A stretch of 64,000 bases of DNA from an uncultured Chloroflexota bacterium (lineage in GTDB: Bacteria; Chloroflexota; Anaerolineae; Anaerolineales; Anaerolineaceae), in the NCBI GenBank assembly GCA_902791025.1, contig CADATZ010000009.1, positions 59,151 through 123,150 of the forward strand, read 5' to 3'. The stretch's first letter is position 1, and every line of letters begins with the position of its first letter. Below are positions 44,182-52,604 of the stretch, in pieces. The notes under the pieces are model-generated. The model searched no databases. It was given only the letters and a program-made list of their open reading frames with translations, and was not told the DNA's origin. Both the position numbers and the translations under genes were made by a program.

Positions 44182-47100
44182 ATGGAAGACGGGGAAATGA
44201 TCGAGATTGTTGGTGATGAGATTGTGATCGAGGTGACGGATGATCTGATTGAGGTTGAGGTTATCGACGATCCGATTGTAATAGAGATTCCAGCGGGGGA
44301 GCGGGGACCTGCGGGGCCTGCGGGGCCGGTGGGTCCGAAGGGGGAAACCGGGGAGCCGGGGCCGCAGGGGCCGAAAGGGGAGACCGGGGAGCCGGGTGCG
44401 CCGGGTGCTCCGGGCGCACCGGGGGAAAAGGGAGAGACCGGACCGAAGGGGGAAGACGGGAACGGGATCGTTTCGCTGGAAAAGACGGGGTCTTCCGGGC
44501 TGGTGGACACCTACACGATCACGTTCACGAATGGTGAGACGGTAACTTTCTATGTGACGAACGGGGCGAAGGGTGATACCGGTGTCGGCGTCTCGTATGT
44601 CGAGTATGCGGAAACCCAGGGGCTTTACAACATTTACCGGATCGTGCTGACGAATGGGAATGCATTCACGTTCTGGACGAAGAACGGGGAAGACGGCGCT
44701 CCGGGGGTAAACACGTGGGGAGATATTACCGGGGATCTGGCGGATCAGACGGATCTGAAGACGGCTCTGGACGGGAAGGCTGCGGCAAATCATAACCATG
44801 ACAGCGCATACGCTGCCAAGAGTCACAACCACGATGAGCGGTATTATACCGAGTCGGAGATGAACACGAAGCTTGCCGCCAAGCAGGACGCGCTGACGTT
44901 TGACAGCGCACCGACGGCGGAAAGTACGAATCCGGTGACGTCCGGCGGGGTGAAGACCGCGCTGGACGGGAAGGCGGCTTCGGATCACAACCATGACAAC
45001 GCATACGCCGCCAAAAGTCACAACCATGATGAACGGTATTACACGGAAGCGGAGACGGATGCGCTGCTCTCCGAGACAGCTCCGTTATCTCATGATCATG
45101 ATGAGCGGTATTACACACGGGAAGAGATGTATGAGCGGCTGAACGGGAAAGCGAATTTGTCCCACACGCACGGGAATATCACGAAGGATGGGGAAATCAA
45201 GTCGGACATGGCGATCCAGGCCGGTGACAAGCTGGTGATCGCGGATAAAACGAACGGCTGGAAGCTGTACCGGACGGGGATCGAGTTTGATTCAAGCTCG
45301 ACGTCGAAGGCGCTTTCACAGAAGGGGACATGGGAGCCCTTTGCCAAGCCGGATCATAATCATGATGGGGTTTATGCTGCTTCGGATCACAATCATGACG
45401 GGGCTTATGCTGCCAAGAGTCATAACCACGATGAGCGGTATTATACCGAGTCGGAGATGGACACGAAGCTTGCCGCCAAGCAGGACACGCTGACGTTTGA
45501 TACCGCACCGACGGCGAACAGTACGAATCCGGTGACGTCGGGCGGGGTGAAGACCGCGCTGGATGGGAAGGCGGCTTCGAATCACAGCCATGACGGGGTT
45601 TATGCCGCTGCGGATCACAACCATGATGGGGCTTATGCTGCCAAAAGTCATAACCATGATGAGCGGTATTATACCGAGTCGGAGATGGATGATCTGCTGG
45701 ACGGGAAACAGGACACGCTGACGTTTGACAGTGCGCCTACTGCCGGTTCTGCGAATCCGGTGACGTCGGGCGGGGTGAAGACCGCACTGGACGGAAAAGC
45801 GGCTTCGAATCATAACCATGATGGGGTTTATGCTGCTGCGGATCACAACCATGACAGCGCATACGCCGCCAAGTCCCACAACCATGATGAGCGGTATTAC
45901 ACAGAGACGGAGATGAACACGCTGCTTGCCGCCAAACAGGACACGCTGACGTTTGACAGTGCGCCGACGGCGAACAGTACGAATCCGGTGACTTCCGGCG
46001 GGGTGAAGACCGCGCTGGATGGGAAAGCGGCTTCGAATCATAACCATGACGGGGTTTACGCTGCTGCGAATCACAATCATGACAGCGCATACGCGGCCAA
46101 AAGTCATAATCACGATGAGCGGTATTATACCGAGTCGGAGGTCAACACCCTGCTGAGCGGGAAATCCGATACCGGACATACGCATGATGAATCCCAGGTG
46201 GAACACCATACCTATTATGTCAAGGGGACGCAGACTGCAGTCACCGGGGCATGGACGGGGGAGCTGCCGGAGGTCGACGCGCTTTATAACGGGCTGACGA
46301 TCGATTACTGGCTGCCTTTTGGCGGGTCCGGGAATGCCACGCTGAACCTGACGCTGAAGGGCGGGACGAAGACCGGCGCGAAGAACTGTTATCGGGATGG
46401 TACGAACAGACTGACGACGCAAATCGGCGCGAACGCCATTGCGCGCCTGGTTTATCAGACCGTCACCATATCCGGAACGTCGTACTCCGGCTGGTGGCTG
46501 GTCCGGTCTCAGGATAATAACGATCTTGCCTATAATATCCGGAACGGCAGTCCCGCTTATCTGGCGAACAGTGCGGTTTATCGGTATCAGCTGCTGTTTC
46601 AGGTGGATGATAACAAGCTCACGCCGCTGAACAACGTGAATAATGACCAGGGTACGTCAAAAGCCATGCTGACAGGCGTTGACTTCCTGCCTTTCGGGAA
46701 GATCTTCTACTATAACAGCACAACCAACGTTGCCGCCAACGCAAACATGACGACGACTTTATATTCTCGGTTCAACTTCGATTTGCGCTATTCGCTGAAC
46801 TGCGGGCAGACGCTCACCGCTCACCGGTATGTGTATCTGAAATGCGTCAGGCAGTCGAGCGGGAAGTTCCGCATTGCCGCTGATCCCTGCTGGACGCAGA
46901 CGCTGCCTTCCACGAATGACGGGTATTACTATATCCGGCTGGGGCGAACGTACAGCACCTATCAGATGTATCTTGATGAAGACCATCCGATTTATTACCA
47001 CGACGGGACCGCGCAGCGCTTTTATACGGATCCGGCGAAGGCTGTACCTTTCATTGCGCTGACGGGGAGTCCGACGGATAACAGTGCGCTGAACACCGCC

Positions 47101-47976
47101 CTGAACGCAAAGGCGAACACCACTGATCTTGGCGAAATGGCGGCTGTCGATGACGCTCCGTCGGATGGGAAGGAGTATCTGCGGAAGAACGGGGCGTGGG
47201 CAGAACCTTCCGGCGGCGGTGGTTCCGGAGTGCCTGATGGGGGGACGATCGGTCAGGTTTTGGCGAAACGTTCCGATGCTGATGGTGATGCCGGGTGGTA
47301 CAGCCTGCGGGACCTGCCGAAAAAGAAGTGGTATCTGCTGGATGGGATCACGGAAAGTAATGTGATCGCCGCGTATCAGTTCGTTGACCAGGGGGATGAA
47401 GCTGCTGCACTGGCCAACATCAATGACGGTACGTCGTATCTGCTGAGTAAGGTGCTTGGTACGGAAACATGGTCGGCGGATAAAGGGTTCTATATTCCGG
47501 GGTCAGTGAACGCGGGTTTGACAAATGCTTCGCTTGTAGGTCAGTACGCAAATATGCTGTCTGCTGCGTTCGGGTATTCCGGGGCGAGTACAAGCGGAAG
47601 CTGTGCTCCGGGTATTATGCCTAATATTAATCGTGTGTTGGAATTGGCGGCATATACAAGCGTTTATACGGGGAAACCTGCGATGAGTGCATATAGCGGG
47701 GCGGCTGCGTATCTTGCCGGGTCTTTCAGTACAAACGGTGTGCTTGCCGGAAATTGGGCGAATCCGCCGCTGATGTATCGTGACGGCGCCGCGGTCTCTT
47801 TGTCGCAATCTGGGAGTACATATGGTGCACGCGGAAAAATTTTCGGGCATCTGAATGCTGGAGGAACATATTCGTCCTGCTACATAACCGCGCTGGTTTT
47901 TTATAACGTGACGCTCAGCGCGTCTCAGCATTTGGAATTGGCGGATAATATCCGCGCATTGGGAGGTATCTCATGA
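44182..47976 (+). CDS. Tail-fibre-like protein with collagen-like stalk and HxH repeats
   Basis: 1,264 residues. An acidic beta-rich head (1-38) is followed by 18 Gly-X-Y triplets (39-92), a collagen-like triple-helix stalk. Two small strand-rich modules follow, then seven repeats with [10 protein letters not shown] and [20 protein letters not shown] (about 210-680), as in phage tail fibres; the repeated HNHD motifs could hold metal along the trimer axis, as in T4 gp37. The C-terminal 550 residues include a receptor-binding-like region and a final lectin-like domain. GAGGAGGGG precedes the ATG. The stop overlaps the next start (ATGA). It probably forms the host-recognition fibre of the phage-like particle. 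Confidence 0.85.
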   Translation: MEDGEMIEIVGDEIVIEVTDDLIEVEVIDDPIVIEIPAGERGPAGPAGPVGPKGETGEPGPQGPKGETGEPGAPGAPGAPGEKGETGPKGEDGNGIVSLEKTGSSGLVDTYTITFTNGETVTFYVTNGAKGDTGVGVSYVEYAETQGLYNIYRIVLTNGNAFTFWTKNGEDGAPGVNTWGDITGDLADQTDLKTALDGKAAANHNHDSAYAAKSHNHDERYYTESEMNTKLAAKQDALTFDSAPTAESTNPVTSGGVKTALDGKAASDHNHDNAYAAKSHNHDERYYTEAETDALLSETAPLSHDHDERYYTREEMYERLNGKANLSHTHGNITKDGEIKSDMAIQAGDKLVIADKTNGWKLYRTGIEFDSSSTSKALSQKGTWEPFAKPDHNHDGVYAASDHNHDGAYAAKSHNHDERYYTESEMDTKLAAKQDTLTFDTAPTANSTNPVTSGGVKTALDGKAASNHSHDGVYAAADHNHDGAYAAKSHNHDERYYTESEMDDLLDGKQDTLTFDSAPTAGSANPVTSGGVKTALDGKAASNHNHDGVYAAADHNHDSAYAAKSHNHDERYYTETEMNTLLAAKQDTLTFDSAPTANSTNPVTSGGVKTALDGKAASNHNHDGVYAAANHNHDSAYAAKSHNHDERYYTESEVNTLLSGKSDTGHTHDESQVEHHTYYVKGTQTAVTGAWTGELPEVDALYNGLTIDYWLPFGGSGNATLNLTLKGGTKTGAKNCYRDGTNRLTTQIGANAIARLVYQTVTISGTSYSGWWLVRSQDNNDLAYNIRNGSPAYLANSAVYRYQLLFQVDDNKLTPLNNVNNDQGTSKAMLTGVDFLPFGKIFYYNSTTNVAANANMTTTLYSRFNFDLRYSLNCGQTLTAHRYVYLKCVRQSSGKFRIAADPCWTQTLPSTNDGYYYIRLGRTYSTYQMYLDEDHPIYYHDGTAQRFYTDPAKAVPFIALTGSPTDNSALNTALNAKANTTDLGEMAAVDDAPSDGKEYLRKNGAWAEPSGGGGSGVPDGGTIGQVLAKRSDADGDAGWYSLRDLPKKKWYLLDGITESNVIAAYQFVDQGDEAAALANINDGTSYLLSKVLGTETWSADKGFYIPGSVNAGLTNASLVGQYANMLSAAFGYSGASTSGSCAPGIMPNINRVLELAAYTSVYTGKPAMSAYSGAAAYLAGSFSTNGVLAGNWANPPLMYRDGAAVSLSQSGSTYGARGKIFGHLNAGGTYSSCYITALVFYNVTLSASQHLELADNIRALGGIS

Positions 47977-48278
47977 TTTTACATTGGTACGATAACGCTT
48001 ACTCCGGGGCGATTGCGGTCCGGGGGGTGGATTATGCGGCTCTGTATGATGAGGAGCTGACGGAGATCGTCACCATCCGAAATATTTACGGGCGGGAGTG
48101 GGAGCATATCTCTGTCGAAGGCGGGGAGTGGTCAAACCCGGAGGTGATCCCGACGATGGAGGATCATATCAAGGCTGATATTGACTTCCTGACGATGGAG
48201 AATGAGGCTCTGACGGCGGAAGCGGAGCAGGCGCGGGCGGATATTGATTATCTGCTCATGATCACAGAGGAGGAATGA
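47973..48278 (+). CDS. Small tail-fibre-associated protein
   Basis: 101 residues. N-terminal half beta-rich ([20 protein letters not shown]), C-terminal half a predicted coiled coil ([20 protein letters not shown]). The start overlaps the tail fibre stop by 4 bases, implying coupled translation. Small proteins with this terminal helix often sit between a fibre gene and an XkdX gene and may cap or chaperone the fibre; that is positional inference. Confidence 0.65.
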   Translation: MILHWYDNAYSGAIAVRGVDYAALYDEELTEIVTIRNIYGREWEHISVEGGEWSNPEVIPTMEDHIKADIDFLTMENEALTAEAEQARADIDYLLMITEEE

Positions 48279-48412
48279 TGGAACATAGTGAGAAATATGA
48301 GGTGGTGAAGGATTATTATGAGCGGCATTTATGGACGGCTGCGAGAGTGCGGCGTGCGGTGACGTGCAGGTGGATCACGGCGGAGGAATGTGCGGAGATC
48401 CTGGGGGAATGA
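48278..48412 (+). CDS. XkdX-like small phage protein
   Basis: A 44-residue protein reading [20 protein letters not shown], then RRAVTCRWITAEECAEILGE. The pattern YY..gLWT..rVr.AV..gWIT.EE..EI.G matches the XkdX family found next to tail fibre genes in Bacillus PBSX and many prophages. GAGGAGG lies 4 bases before the ATG, and the start overlaps the upstream stop. The family's function is unknown. It is too short for most automatic calls. Confidence 0.8.
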   Translation: MEHSEKYEVVKDYYERHLWTAARVRRAVTCRWITAEECAEILGE

Positions 48413-48505
48413 TCGGGGGTCAGGATTCAGGGGTCAGGGGGCGCACTATTGCCTATATCCTATCCCCTATCCCCTATATCCTGATGCCTATTGCCTGATG
48501 ATAGG
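48413..48505. repeat. Period-7 repeat pair (GGGTCAG / CCCCTAT)
   Basis: Left arm GGGGGTCAGGATTCAGGGG (48415-48440); right arm CCTATATCCTATCCCCTATC and following units (48451-48500). It lies between the XkdX gene and the adaptor-like gene. Confidence 0.7.
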
Positions 48506-48511
48506 AGGTTT

Positions 48512-49102
48512 ATGAGAGCGGTTAGTGATTATCGGGCCGACGTCCTGACGATCCTCGGGGATGCGGCGGGGCGGCGATACAGTGAGAGTATTTTGGATGT
48601 GGGCCTGCGGAAGGCGCTGAGCACCTACGGGGACTTCTTCCCCAGAAAGGAACTTGTGCGGGCAAGTGTCACGGAGGTGGAGAATGAGTGCGCCGTGGTG
48701 CCGTGGCTGTTTGGTGCGGATACGGATGTCCTTAGCGTGAAGTATCGCGGGGAATATTGCCCGTTTTCGTCGTATAAGGAGCCGGGAAGGCTGCTCCTGA
48801 ACATGCCGGAGATGCCGGCTGCGGGGGAAATGCTGGAGATCACGGTCCGGACGCCGCACATGATCAAGGGGCTGGATGAGAAGACGCAAACGACGGTGCC
48901 GGATGCGCACTGCATGATCCTGTGCACGGGTGCGGCGGGACATGCGATGCACATCCGCGCGCGGTCGGTAACGGAGGTATTCGGGAAGCGTCCGGAGGAC
49001 CGGGAAGCCCTCACCAACCAGGCGGAAGCCCTGCTGAATGAGTTTAAAAAAGAGCTGAAATCTATCGCAAGGCAGGATTCGCTTCTCCGCAGACTTTGGT
49101 AA
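48512..49102 (+). CDS. Putative phage head-tail adaptor-like protein
   Basis: 196 residues. Helical N-terminus (YRADVLTILGDAAGRRYSES, then LDVGLRKALSTYGDFFP) as in phage gp6/adaptor proteins that ring the portal. A strand-rich middle (EMLEITVRTPHMIKGLD) and a helical end (LTNQAEALLNEFKKELKSIA) follow. AGGAGG lies 3 bases before ATG 48512; an upstream TTG is unlikely to be used. The fold assignment is by pattern only. It is the last gene of the first phage gene group, and a strong palindrome follows. Confidence 0.5.
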   Translation: MRAVSDYRADVLTILGDAAGRRYSESILDVGLRKALSTYGDFFPRKELVRASVTEVENECAVVPWLFGADTDVLSVKYRGEYCPFSSYKEPGRLLLNMPEMPAAGEMLEITVRTPHMIKGLDEKTQTTVPDAHCMILCTGAAGHAMHIRARSVTEVFGKRPEDREALTNQAEALLNEFKKELKSIARQDSLLRRLW

Positions 49103-49116
49103 CGGCTGGGACGGTT

Positions 49117-49163
49117 CCCGGTGACGGTTATCCCGTACTTCGTACGGGGAACCGTTACCCGGG
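49117..49163. repeat. Long palindrome after the adaptor-like gene
   Basis: Two 22-base arms (49117-49138 and 49142-49163), near-perfect, built on CGGTTATCCCGTAC / GTACGGGGAACCG with a 3-base loop. It is unrelated to F1 or F2. No T-run follows, so it is not a standard terminator. Bases 49164-49324 hold no other clear signal. Confidence 0.7.
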
Positions 49164-49324
49164 GTGAGCACGTCAGCATTGAAAGAAAATGCGCTTAGGA
49201 GGATAGGGGGTTATATTAGATTCCCGCGACACATCAGCGTTGGCTGACCGATTTCCTTACCTGTAATAAATTTGTGTAAATACCAAGTCAACGCCCACAC
49301 GAATTTCCCTGTTTTCTCCGTCCC

Positions 49325-49382
49325 CCTATACCACAAAAACGAACATTTGTCAACCACCAATATTGGCGGTTTTCTTTTTGTG
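49325..49382 (+). promoter_or_regulatory. Leader element P2, second copy
   Basis: Direct repeat of the element at 40535-40592: CTATACCACAAAA, GAACATTTGTCAACC (49341-49355), CACCAATATTGGCGG and TTTTCTTTTTG. It stands 60 bases before the next phage gene group, so both groups begin with the same leader. Confidence 0.6.
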
Positions 49383-49439
49383 AAAAATGTGTACACTCAA
49401 ATATAGAAAATAAAACTTATAACAAAAGGAGTTGAAAAC

Positions 49440-49706
49440 ATGACAGACAATGAAATGAAAGACTGCAAAGCACTGCTGGAATCCATCCGCGGGGAAGTGA
49501 ATCTGATGCGGCGGGAGATGGAACATGTCCGCGAACTCAGCGAACAGCGCCTGAAGGCCATTGAAAAGATCTGTGAGGACCATGAAGTGTGGCTGCGGGA
49601 TGTGGCAACCGGCGTCACCCAGTTCCGGTTCTGGAGTTCAGTGAGTTCCGGCGGCAGCACCGCGATGTCCCTGCTCGCGCTGCTGAAGTCGTTTATTGTG
49701 AAATAG
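49440..49706 (+). CDS. XhlA-like small coiled-coil membrane protein
   Basis: 88 residues. The N-terminal two thirds are a charged coiled coil (EMKDCKALLESIRGEVNLMR, then EMEHVRELSEQRLKAIEKIC) and the C-terminus a hydrophobic helix (SSGGSTAMSLLALLKSFIV). This is the layout of XhlA/haemolysin-type proteins that accompany holins. AAAGGAG precedes the ATG. The next gene is a murein hydrolase, which supports a lysis-related role. Confidence 0.6.
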   Translation: MTDNEMKDCKALLESIRGEVNLMRREMEHVRELSEQRLKAIEKICEDHEVWLRDVATGVTQFRFWSSVSSGGSTAMSLLALLKSFIVK

Positions 49707-49786
49707 GATGTAGGATGTAGATCGTAGGATGTAGGATGGCGAGATACCTACCAACCACATCCTACATCCTACATCCTTCAAAAAAG
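49703..49786. repeat. Period-7 repeat pair (TAGGATG)
   Basis: Left arm TAGGATGTAGGATGTAG (49706-49740, starting at the stop codon); right arm CCACATCCTACATCCTACATC (49755-49778). It forms a long hairpin directly before the ribosome-binding site of the M23 peptidase gene. Confidence 0.75.
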
Positions 49787-49794
49787 GAGGAAAT

Positions 49795-50385
49795 ATGCGA
49801 ATACCATTTGACGGGGAATTCCCCATTACACAGCGCTTCGGCGAAAAGATCACCAACCCGGCGGGACACACCGGGATCGACTACGCACTGTATACCGGCA
49901 CGCCGGTACTGGCGGCCATGGATGGAAAAATCAGCCGTGTCGTCTCCCTCGTGAGCGGCTATGGCACCCACATCATCATCGACCATGGGAACGGACTGCA
50001 GACCGTCTATGCCCATCTTTCCCGCATCAGCGTGAGCTTCGGAGATTTTGTCCGGGAAGGACAAATCATCGGCAGGTCCGGCAACAGCGGCAACACAACC
50101 GGGCCCCATCTGCACTTTGAGGTCCGCCGCTGCGGCACCCCGATCGATCCGGAAACCCTCTTCACTGCCGACAGCGCCGCTGCATCCGGTGACAGAAGGG
50201 TGAAGGTCCCGCTGCTTTATGTCCGCTCCGGTCCGGGTACGGAATATCCCATCGTGGACAGCCTGCGGGAAGGCGCTGCGATTTCCGGTGAGGTCACCGC
50301 TGAAACCATCTGGCTGAAGATCGGTAAAGACCGCTGGGTCGCGGTGCGTTATCAGGGGGAGGATTTCTGTGAAACGGTCCAATAA
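49795..50385 (+). CDS. M23 peptidase with SH3-like domain (phage lysin)
   Basis: 196 residues without a signal peptide. The LytM-type zinc site is HTGIDYA (H25, D29) and GPHLHFEV (H105, H107). A C-terminal SH3-like wall-binding domain covers about 138-195 (LYVRSGPGTEYPIVDSLREG). It would cut peptide cross-bridges of peptidoglycan, as an endolysin or tail-associated lysin. AAGGAGG precedes the ATG. Its 3' end overlaps the portal gene by 17 bases. The coiled-coil membrane protein upstream could help release it. Confidence 0.88.
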   Translation: MRIPFDGEFPITQRFGEKITNPAGHTGIDYALYTGTPVLAAMDGKISRVVSLVSGYGTHIIIDHGNGLQTVYAHLSRISVSFGDFVREGQIIGRSGNSGNTTGPHLHFEVRRCGTPIDPETLFTADSAAASGDRRVKVPLLYVRSGPGTEYPIVDSLREGAAISGEVTAETIWLKIGKDRWVAVRYQGEDFCETVQ

Positions 50386-51535
50386 CATTATCAGCCGGCT
50401 GCGCAGTTTCTTTTCGCGGAACGGGAAAGGGACGGAAAGAACCCATGAGAATTTCTTTTATCCCGGCGAGTCTCCCGCTTCCTTCCGTGACCGGCCGCTT
50501 GCGGATTACCGCACGACTATCGAGAAAAGTCTGAAGGCCTGGCGGGAGGATCCGCTTGCCCGCCGCATTGTGAACCTGACCACCCAGTTCAGCATTGGCC
50601 GAGGGTTCCGCATCCATGCCGATGATCCCGCCGTGGATGACTTCATGCATGAGTTCTGGGAAAATCCGCTGAACCGCATGGATGCCAGGCTGACGGAGTG
50701 GAGCGATGAACTGTGCCGGACAGGGAACCTCTTCATCATGCTCGCCTCCGACAGCTCCGGGATGAGCTATGTGCGGGCGATCCCGGCGGGGCTGATCGAA
50801 GAGATCATACCCATGGAAAACGACATCGAACAGCCTCAGCTTTTCCGTCTCCGCGAGGCCGGTGATCCGACCCGGCTGATCATCCCGGAGGAGAAGACCG
50901 TGCAGCCCGCATCGCTCACGGATCCCTCTGAAGGGGAATGTATGCTGCATTTCACCGTCAACCGCCCTATCGGCGGGCAGTGGGGTGAGCCGGATCTGGC
51001 GCCGATCCTGTTTTGGCTGGACTGTTATCGCGAATGGCTCAATGACCGCTGGACGCTGAATCATTACCGCAGCAGCTTTGTCTATATGATCAAAGCGCCA
51101 GAGCTGAATGAGGAAGAGCGGCATCTGCGAAATATGCAGCTCAATCAGGGCATTCCAAAGCCCGGAACATTTTATGTGGTTGGTGAGAATGAAGAGTGGA
51201 ACGCGGTGCAGCCGAACCTGGACAGCTCCGATGCGGGGGAAGATGGTCTTGCCATCAAAAAGATCATCGCTGCCGGTGCAGGGATCCCGGTCAGTTTCCT
51301 TGCGGAACCGGGTAGTGTCTCCAAGGCGGAAAGCGGTGGGATGGAGGACAGTGCCTGCCGGAATTTCCGCCAGCGCCAGCAGGTGCTGCTGTGGATCACG
51401 GAGACAGTCCTGCGCCATGTGCTGGCTCGCGGAGCCCTGGTGCGAAGGAACCTGGACCGGAACTGTGATATCCACGTCTACGGTGACGACATCGCCGCTC
51501 CCGGAATGAGCGAGGGGGGATTAATCAGGATGTAG
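50369..51535 (+). CDS. Phage portal protein
   Basis: 388 residues. It shows portal-family features: YRTTIEKSLKAWREDPLARR near the start, then VNLTTQFSIGRGFRIHAD, GNLFIMLASD, a middle LNHYRSSFVYMIKAPEL region and the AAGAGIPVSFLAEPGSVSKA segment near the C-terminus. Portals form the dodecameric DNA channel of the head. The start is GTG, inside the end of the lysin gene, with GGGGGAGG 8 bases upstream. Its position after the fibre and lysin genes, and far from the capsid, is unusual. No terminase gene is nearby. Confidence 0.8.
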   Translation: MKRSNNIISRLRSFFSRNGKGTERTHENFFYPGESPASFRDRPLADYRTTIEKSLKAWREDPLARRIVNLTTQFSIGRGFRIHADDPAVDDFMHEFWENPLNRMDARLTEWSDELCRTGNLFIMLASDSSGMSYVRAIPAGLIEEIIPMENDIEQPQLFRLREAGDPTRLIIPEEKTVQPASLTDPSEGECMLHFTVNRPIGGQWGEPDLAPILFWLDCYREWLNDRWTLNHYRSSFVYMIKAPELNEEERHLRNMQLNQGIPKPGTFYVVGENEEWNAVQPNLDSSDAGEDGLAIKKIIAAGAGIPVSFLAEPGSVSKAESGGMEDSACRNFRQRQQVLLWITETVLRHVLARGALVRRNLDRNCDIHVYGDDIAAPGMSEGGLIRM

Positions 51536-51718
51536 GAGGTAGGATGTTGGAAGTAGGATGTAGGAGGTAGGAAGTAGGAGGTGGGAGGTAGGAGGTAGGA
51601 AGTGGGAAGTAGGAAGTAGGAGGTAGGAGGTAGGAAGTGGGAAGTAGGAGGTAGGATGTAGAAGGTGGGAGGTCATCTGCCACCTACATCCTACATCCTA
51701 CTTCCTACATCCTAAAAT
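51534..51718. repeat. Long period-7 array (TAGGAGG/TAGGAAG) with opposing arm
   Basis: About 19 heptamers of TAGGATG, TAGGAGG, TAGGAAG and TGGGAAG (51534-51672), then a shorter reverse-complement arm (CACCTACATCCTACATCCTA, 51679-51716). It begins at the portal stop codon and ends before the next ribosome-binding site. This is the longest paired array in the window. Confidence 0.9.
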
Positions 51719-51731
51719 AAGGAGATACAAA

Positions 51732-52262
51732 ATGATGAACAACATGAATTGGTCTGCCGGGGAGAATTGTGATGTGATCCTTTCCCATTACCGGCATGAG
51801 GCGCTTCCTCTGGTTTGTTACCGTATCCAATCCGACCCGATCGGGCCGCGGGTGCGGATCCATTTCGAAACCTATTGGCCGGAAGATGAAGATATCAGCC
51901 GGGAGACGGAACCAAAAACGGTTCGGCATCTCTGGTTTACGGTGCTCGTGACGGATGAAATGCTCTGCCCGGATGGCGGCTGGTACCCCTTCACACCGGA
52001 AGAGGTACGCTCCCGGATCAATGAGATCCTGCTGGAACTGACGGATATCACGCTGTACACTCAGTCCGGCATCATCTCCGGCCTGTATTGTGATGAGCAC
52101 GCGGTGATCGACACGATCTACCAGGACGCGCATACCCTGGAGATCAACCTGACCACTCGGATGCTCAAGGATATTCCCATCGGTCCTGCACAGCAGAACA
52201 TGTGGCTCCCCCGCAGCATCCTCGACCCCGTGAGCAGGTGGAACACCGCTGTCTGGCAGTGA
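51732..52262 (+). CDS. Hypothetical phage-block protein
   Basis: 176 residues, family not recognised. Soluble, acidic, alternating strands (LPLVCYRIQSDPIGPRVRIH, then RHLWFTVLVTDEMLCPDGGW), a short helix (EEVRSRINEILLELTDITLY) and more strands. No signal peptide. The pattern could suit a head-completion or tail-terminator protein, which often sits after the portal, but no motif proves it. TAAGGAG lies 8 bases before the ATG. Confidence 0.6.
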   Translation: MMNNMNWSAGENCDVILSHYRHEALPLVCYRIQSDPIGPRVRIHFETYWPEDEDISRETEPKTVRHLWFTVLVTDEMLCPDGGWYPFTPEEVRSRINEILLELTDITLYTQSGIISGLYCDEHAVIDTIYQDAHTLEINLTTRMLKDIPIGPAQQNMWLPRSILDPVSRWNTAVWQ

Positions 52263-52397
52263 AAAGTGAATGGTGAATAGTGAATGGTGAATAGTGAATA
52301 GTGAATGGTGAATAGTGAATGGTGAATAGTGAAGAATGAAGAATGAAGAATGAAGAATGAAGAATGAAGAATCAGGATTCAGGATTCAGGTTTCAGG
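52263..52397 (+). repeat. Period-7 arrays (GTGAATG, GAAGAAT)
   Basis: GTGAATA/GTGAATG units (52265-52330), GAAGAAT units (52331-52370) and ATTCAGG units (52374-52390). No opposing arm. The first part repeats the array at 29041-29168. Confidence 0.85.
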
Positions 52398-52436
52398 TTT
52401 AAGGATTTGCGCTTCGCGGCGGGTTAGGAAGGAGAA

Positions 52437-52556
52437 CATCTGGACAGCTTTTTTGCTGGCGAAGTGCTCTGAATCTGTGAGCATAAGCTCGTTCTTTATA
52501 GAGCAGGCAGCCCGCACATAAAACTGTACTGTGTGCTGCGTCGCCGAATTTTGAAC
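52437..52556 (+). repeat. R3 repeat, long copy 2
   Basis: Matches 38345-38478 in order: CTGGACAGCTTTT, GCTCTGAATCTGTGAGC, TAAGCTCGTTCTTTATAGAGC, GCAGGCAGCC and AAACTGTACTG. It lies upstream of the last phage-block gene. Confidence 0.75.
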
Positions 52557-52604
52557 AGTGCTGCGTAATTGAACTTAAAACTTAACTCTTTTACGGAGGA
52601 AATC

